Assembly (NCBI GenBank): GCA_003416985.1
Contig: QVIN01000004.1
Coordinates: 310,001 to 374,000 of the forward strand
Origin: Duganella sp. BJB480
GTDB lineage: Bacteria > Pseudomonadota > Gammaproteobacteria > Burkholderiales > Burkholderiaceae_D
DNA: 64,000 nucleotides
Direction: 5' to 3'
Shown here: in pieces, positions 60,384-64,000 of the stretch
Layout: the number at the start of each line of letters is the position of its first letter
How positions within the stretch are numbered: position 1 is the first letter of the stretch
The notes under the pieces: model-generated
Databases searched by the model: none
What the model saw: the letters and a program-made list of their open reading frames with translations, nothing else
Told to the model about the DNA's origin: nothing
Made by a program: the position numbers and the translations under genes

Positions 60384-61658
60384 CTAACGGCGGCCGCGGA
60401 ACAGCTGCGGCAGCAGCTGGGCCAGGTGGGCGCGTTCCTCGCCCTGCGCACGATGCAGCGCCTGCTGCGGGCCGTGCATGAATTTCGCGGTCAGGCCCTT
60501 GGACAGGGCTTCCAGCACGGCGTCGACGTCCTCGCCCTTGGCCAGCATCTTGCGCGCGCGCTCGAGCTCCAGCTGGCGCAGCGCCTCGCCGTTTTCGTGC
60601 AGGCTCTGGATGACGGGCACCACGGCGCGGTCGTCGATCCAGTGCATGAAGGACTGCACTCGCGTTTCAATGATGGCCTCGGCCTGGGCCACGGCGGCCT
60701 GGCGGTTTTCGATGCCGGTCTGGACCACCTTGCCCAGGTCGTCCACCGTGTACAGGAAGGCGTCGTTGAGGCGGGCCACTTCCGGCTCGATATCGCGCGG
60801 CACGGCCAGGTCGACCATGAACATCGGCTTGTGGCGGCGCGCCTTGATCGCGCGCTCCACCATGCCCAGGCCGATCAGCGGCAGCGACGAGGCGGTGCAG
60901 GAGATGACGATGTCGTACTGGTGCAGCTTGTCCTGCAGGTCGGCCAGGCGGATGGCGCGGCCGCCGAAGCGGTGCGCCAGGATCTCGCCGCGGTCGAGCG
61001 TGCGGTTGGCGATGGTGATGCTCTTGGGGTTCTGCGCCGCGAAGTGCGTGGCGCACAGTTCGATCATCTCGCCGGCGCCGATGAACAGCACGTTCTGCTC
61101 GGCGATCTTGTCGAAGATGCGCTGCGACAGGCGCACGGCGGCGGCCGCCATCGACACGCTGTGCGCGCCGATCTCGGTGGTGCTGCGCACTTCCTTGGCC
61201 ACCGAGAACGAGCGCTGGAACAGCTGGTGCAGGTAGGTGCCCAGGCCGCCCGCCTCGTCGGCGGTGCGGATCGCGTCCTTGATCTGGCCGAGGATCTGCG
61301 TCTCGCCCAGCACCATCGAATCGAGCCCGGAGGCGACGCGGAAGGTGTGGCGCACGGCGTCGTGCTGCGGCAGCAGGTACAGGTGCGGGCGCAGCTCGGC
61401 GTAGTTCAGCTTGTGGAAGTCGGCCAGGAAGTGGGCGCCGGCGTCGAGCGAATCGGGCACGCGGCTGGCCGCGTACAGCTCGGTGCGGTTGCAGGTGGAC
61501 AGGATGGCCGCCTCGTCGCTGCCGCGATGGTCGATGCGCTCGAACCAGGAACGCGCCGCCACCACCGCCTGGCCCAGTTGCTCAGGGGCGAACGCCAGCC
61601 GCTCGCGCAGCGAGACAGGGGCGGTGTTGTGGTTGAGGCCGACGGCGAGCAGCTGCAT
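60384..61658 (-). CDS. hemA: Glutamyl-tRNA reductase
   Basis: A 424-aa enzyme that reduces glutamyl-tRNA to glutamate-1-semialdehyde, the first step of haem synthesis. The N-terminal catalytic domain begins [20 protein letters not shown] and has the nucleophilic Cys in [14 protein letters not shown]. The hallmark [20 protein letters not shown] and the NADPH-binding [14 protein letters not shown] follow, with a helical dimerisation domain at the end. An upstream in-frame ATG at 61688 overlaps a TATAAT that looks like the -10 of the promoter, so the ATG at 61658 is preferred. Confidence 0.93.
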   Translation of the reverse strand: MQLLAVGLNHNTAPVSLRERLAFAPEQLGQAVVAARSWFERIDHRGSDEAAILSTCNRTELYAASRVPDSLDAGAHFLADFHKLNYAELRPHLYLLPQHDAVRHTFRVASGLDSMVLGETQILGQIKDAIRTADEAGGLGTYLHQLFQRSFSVAKEVRSTTEIGAHSVSMAAAAVRLSQRIFDKIAEQNVLFIGAGEMIELCATHFAAQNPKSITIANRTLDRGEILAHRFGGRAIRLADLQDKLHQYDIVISCTASSLPLIGLGMVERAIKARRHKPMFMVDLAVPRDIEPEVARLNDAFLYTVDDLGKVVQTGIENRQAAVAQAEAIIETRVQSFMHWIDDRAVVPVIQSLHENGEALRQLELERARKMLAKGEDVDAVLEALSKGLTAKFMHGPQQALHRAQGEERAHLAQLLPQLFRGRR

Positions 61659-61764
61659 TTCGGGTCCGTGCGTTGAGTTAGCGGACATTATACCGTGTAG
61701 TATCCCTCACTTGCCGGCATCTGCCCATAGCCCAAACGGCGTACCGGCCATATCGATGACCTGA

Positions 61765-62454
61765 TCAGGCCCCCAGTTTTTCCAGGCGGTAGCCGTAACT
61801 GTAGACCGGCACCAGGCGGAAGCCGTTTTCCGGCTTCAATTGCAACTTGTTGCGGACACGCGAGACGTGGGTGTCCATGGTGCGCGAGGGCACGGCGGTT
61901 TCGCGTATCCATACCGCCTCATGGATGTAGGCGCGCGACAGCGGTCGTCCGATGTTGCGGAAAAATAACAGTGCCAGGTAGAACTCTTTGTGGGTGACGT
62001 CCAACACTATGCCGTCCATCAACAAGCGGCCGGGGCGGGTTTCGAACACATATTGACCGAATTGCAATTGTTCGGCGCCGTTCTGGGCCGGGTAGGCGCG
62101 CCGCAACAGCGCTTGCACGCGTGCGACCATCTCGCTGCGGCGCAAGGGTTTGATCATGTAGTCGTCGGCGCCGGCTGCCAGGCCGGCCACGATATCGTCC
62201 TCGCCCGAGCTGGTGGTGAGGAACAGCACCGGGGCGTTGTCGGGCAGCTTTTCGCGGGCCCGGCGTAACACTTCCGCGCCGCCCAGATCGACCACTTGCC
62301 AGTCGAGGATCAGCATGTCGTAGCTGTCCTTGCGCAGCTGCGCGAGCACGTCCTTGGCACTCTGAAAACTATGGCAGATATGGCCCGCCGAGGTCAGCAC
62401 CTGGCAGATCAGATCGGCCTGGCCACGGTCATTGTCTAATACGGCGATTCGCAT
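61765..62454 (-). CDS. OmpR-family response regulator
   Basis: A 229-aa regulator. The receiver (1-115) has the Asp pair near LDNDRGQ, phosphoacceptor Asp51 in MLILDWQVVD and Lys in DDYMIKPL. The winged-helix domain (about 125-229) ends with SRTMDTHVSRVRNKLQLKPE and GYRL. No kinase gene is adjacent, so it is an orphan here. It is divergent from the DUF697-like gene with 235 bp between starts. Confidence 0.9.
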   Translation of the reverse strand: MRIAVLDNDRGQADLICQVLTSAGHICHSFQSAKDVLAQLRKDSYDMLILDWQVVDLGGAEVLRRAREKLPDNAPVLFLTTSSGEDDIVAGLAAGADDYMIKPLRRSEMVARVQALLRRAYPAQNGAEQLQFGQYVFETRPGRLLMDGIVLDVTHKEFYLALLFFRNIGRPLSRAYIHEAVWIRETAVPSRTMDTHVSRVRNKLQLKPENGFRLVPVYSYGYRLEKLGA

Positions 62455-62689
62455 ACAACTGCCTGTAGGAAAATGTTAAGGAGAAGTCACTGCAAATATA
62501 ACAGAGATTTACAAAAAAGTTAGCAAAATGGCTAATTATTTTTCTTGAGACACTAATATTTACTCGGGGACAACTCACCAAAACACCGTACGCACTTGCG
62601 CAACCATTACACGGTACACTGGAAAAACGCCGAATTCAATGAAGAAGTTGAAAAAGGGAAAGAAAGTCTAGCCGCAGCCGGGAGCACGC

Positions 62690-63202
62690 ATGGGACTCAA
62701 AAAAGACACAAATTGGACCTTGGTGCCGGGCAACCCCCGCGACATCGAGGCGGTGCGCGAACGTTGCCGCAAGCTGGTGCGGCGGCGCGCGATGGTGTCG
62801 GCCGGCGTGGCGGCGGTGCCGATACCGGGGCTGGACGTGGTGTCCGACCTGCGCCTGTTTGCGCTGCTGATCGACGACATCAACCACGAGTTCGGCCTGA
62901 CGGCGCAGCAGATCGAGCGCATGCAGCCGAAGTTCCGGCTGATCGCCTACGAGGCCGCGATCGGCGTCGGCGGCATGTTGGTGGGCAAGCTGGTGACGCG
63001 GGAGGTGGTGCTGCAACTGCTGCGCCGCACCGGCATGAAGTCGGTGGCGCGGCAGGCCAGCAAGCTGGTGCCGTTCGCCGGGCAGCTGGCCTCGGCCGGG
63101 ATCGGCTTCGTGGCCTTCAGCCAGATCGGCTACCAGCATGTGGACGCCTGCGCCAAGGTGGCGCAGGAATTGGTGACGGCCGGTGTCGGCCGGCCGTTGT
63201 GA
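62690..63202 (+). CDS. DUF697-like small protein
   Basis: A 170-aa protein. After a polar N-terminus, RRRAMVSAGVAAVPIPGLDV with VSDLRLFALLIDDI is a hydrophobic PIPGxD-type segment found in DUF697/YcjF-related proteins and some GTPase-associated proteins. Two further hydrophobic stretches (YEAAIGVGGMLVGKLV; VPFAGQLASAGIGFVAF) suggest membrane association. The ATG has GGGAG upstream. Function unknown. It is convergent with minE (12 bp between stops). Confidence 0.6.
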   Translation: MGLKKDTNWTLVPGNPRDIEAVRERCRKLVRRRAMVSAGVAAVPIPGLDVVSDLRLFALLIDDINHEFGLTAQQIERMQPKFRLIAYEAAIGVGGMLVGKLVTREVVLQLLRRTGMKSVARQASKLVPFAGQLASAGIGFVAFSQIGYQHVDACAKVAQELVTAGVGRPL

Positions 63203-63214
63203 GCGCGCCGCCGC

Positions 63215-63466
63215 TTAGGCGTCCGGCAGCACCACGTTCACGTCCAGCACCTCCAGGTTGCCTTGGCGGTCCAGCGAGATCTTGATGTCGTCGGCGTTGA
63301 CCTTGGTGTACTTCGAGATCACCTCGATCAGCTCCTTGTGCAGCGCCGGCAGGAAGTCCGGACCGCTGCGGCCATTGCGCTCGCGCGCGATGATGATCTG
63401 CAACCGCTCCTTGGCCGCGGTGGCGGTTTTCGGTTTTTGCGGGAACAGGAAAGAAAGCAGGGCCAT
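63215..63466 (-). CDS. minE: Cell division topological specificity factor MinE
   Basis: An 83-aa protein that stimulates the MinD ATPase and sets the midcell division site. The N-terminal membrane-targeting and anti-MinCD region ([20 protein letters not shown]) carries [20 protein letters not shown], the MinD-contact helix. The dimerisation half contains [20 protein letters not shown]. The gene begins 2 bp after the minD stop, the standard minCDE order. Confidence 0.94.
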   Translation of the reverse strand: MALLSFLFPQKPKTATAAKERLQIIIARERNGRSGPDFLPALHKELIEVISKYTKVNADDIKISLDRQGNLEVLDVNVVLPDA

Positions 63467-63468
63467 GA

Positions 63469-64000
63469 TTACTTGCTCCCGAAAATACGCTGCAGCAGGC
63501 CAGGCTTCTCGTAGTTAGTGAAGCGCAACGGCAACTCCTGGCCGAGGAAGCGCGACACCACATCTTCGTAGGCTTCCGCGACATCGGTGCCCTTGAAGTG
63601 AATCGCCGGATTGCCCTGGTTCGACGCGTGCAGCACCGATTCCGATTCCGGAATGATGCCAATCAGTGGAATGCGCAGGATTTCCTGCACATCTTCGTAC
63701 GACAGCATTTCGTCCGCTTCCACGCGCTTGGGCGAGTAGCGGGTGATCAGCAGGTGCTCCTTGACCGGCTCGCCGCCGGTCTGGGCGCGGCGCGACTTGG
63801 CCTGGATGATGCCGAGGATGCGGTCCGAATCGCGCACCGACGACACTTCCGGATTGGTGACGATGATGGCCTCGTCGGCGAAGGTCAGCGCCATCAGCGC
63901 GCCGTGCTCGATGCCGGCCGGCGAGTCGCAGATGATGTACTCGAAGCCCATGTTGATCAGCTCGTGCAGCACGATTTCCACGCCGTCCTCGGACAGCGCA
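63469..64000 (-). CDS. minD: Septum site-determining protein MinD (C-terminal part, partial)
   Basis: The frame runs past the window edge; 176 codons of the C-terminal part are visible and the Walker A region is outside. The present segment includes [20 protein letters not shown] (the switch/Walker B region), [40 protein letters not shown] and a C-terminal amphipathic membrane-targeting helix ([15 protein letters not shown]). MinD is a membrane-binding ATPase that recruits MinC. It is followed by minE after 2 bp. Confidence 0.94.
   Translation of the reverse strand, partial: ALSEDGVEIVLHELINMGFEYIICDSPAGIEHGALMALTFADEAIIVTNPEVSSVRDSDRILGIIQAKSRRAQTGGEPVKEHLLITRYSPKRVEADEMLSYEDVQEILRIPLIGIIPESESVLHASNQGNPAIHFKGTDVAEAYEDVVSRFLGQELPLRFTNYEKPGLLQRIFGSK

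Noticed and set aside
59244..61676. Open frame of 810 codons on the plus strand over prfA and hemA
   Set aside because: It spans two certain genes and the gap between them, has no family motif and shows antisense composition.
1..64000. tRNA, rRNA, CRISPR, insertion sequence or prophage genes
   Set aside because: Intergenic regions were read on both strands; no cloverleaf, repeat-spacer array, transposase or integrase was recognised. Small tRNA-like structures could still be missed by eye.

Overview
The window is high-GC DNA with dense, mostly uninterrupted genes. The core genes (minDE, hemA-prfA-prmC with dsbB, gshA of the beta-proteobacterial type, ettA, kup, rarD) and the many Liv-type ABC and two-component genes suggest a beta-proteobacterium of the Oxalobacteraceae (Massilia/Duganella/Janthinobacterium-like). 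This is inferred from gene style; no rRNA or marker gene is present to prove it. I see no tRNA, rRNA, CRISPR array or intact insertion sequence.

Layout. 1-5.4 kb: end of a nitronate monooxygenase, a secreted amidohydrolase, a membrane-anchored AraC regulator, an Xre-type regulator with a perfect palindromic operator followed by a truncated AbiEii-like toxin, an exported unknown and a TPR protein. 5.4-15.5 kb: hpt, then an eight-gene minus-strand operon (acyl-CoA ligase, five Liv-type ABC transporter genes, a YjbR protein, a PaaK-like ligase) with a divergent Crp/Fnr regulator. 15.6-28.8 kb: orphan HigA-like antitoxin, aminopeptidase P, MgtC-like protein, DUF924 and DUF2520 proteins, a SUOX-fold protein, AlkB, a small outer-membrane barrel, EttA, RarD, Kup and a two-domain FKBP lipoprotein. 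28.8-38.5 kb: an export system (two MacB-like permeases, ATPase, HlyD-type adaptor) divergent from a sigma54-dependent response regulator and its histidine kinase. The shared upstream region holds a near-perfect sigma54 promoter and two tandem dyads. 38.5-39.5 kb: ElaA-type acetyltransferase and Ohr.

39.7-45.9 kb is the accessory island and the most interesting part. A PatA/PatG-family subtilase is followed by two small peptide genes whose N-termini share the pattern M-P-x-Q-A-x-P-[VI]-x-R-[ST]-M. As I remember cyanobactin precursor leaders, they carry a very similar segment. The first peptide also has GIEAS, like the GLEAS element cut by PatA, directly before a 25-residue amphipathic, Trp-rich tail. 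A GHSRG alpha/beta hydrolase follows. A Ser/Thr kinase and an FHA-domain protein lie on the opposite strand. No heterocyclase, YcaO or prenyltransferase gene is visible nearby. I read this as a cyanobactin-like peptide maturation system in a proteobacterium.

46-64 kb: carboxylesterase, an overlapping methyltransferase-sulfotransferase-arginase operon, a stand-alone TolB, a degenerate GGDEF protein, a Fur-box-controlled PepSY/flavodoxin/FNR reductase, an acetylpolyamine amidohydrolase, gshA, prmC, dsbB, prfA, hemA, an OmpR-type regulator, a DUF697-like protein, minE and the 3' part of minD.
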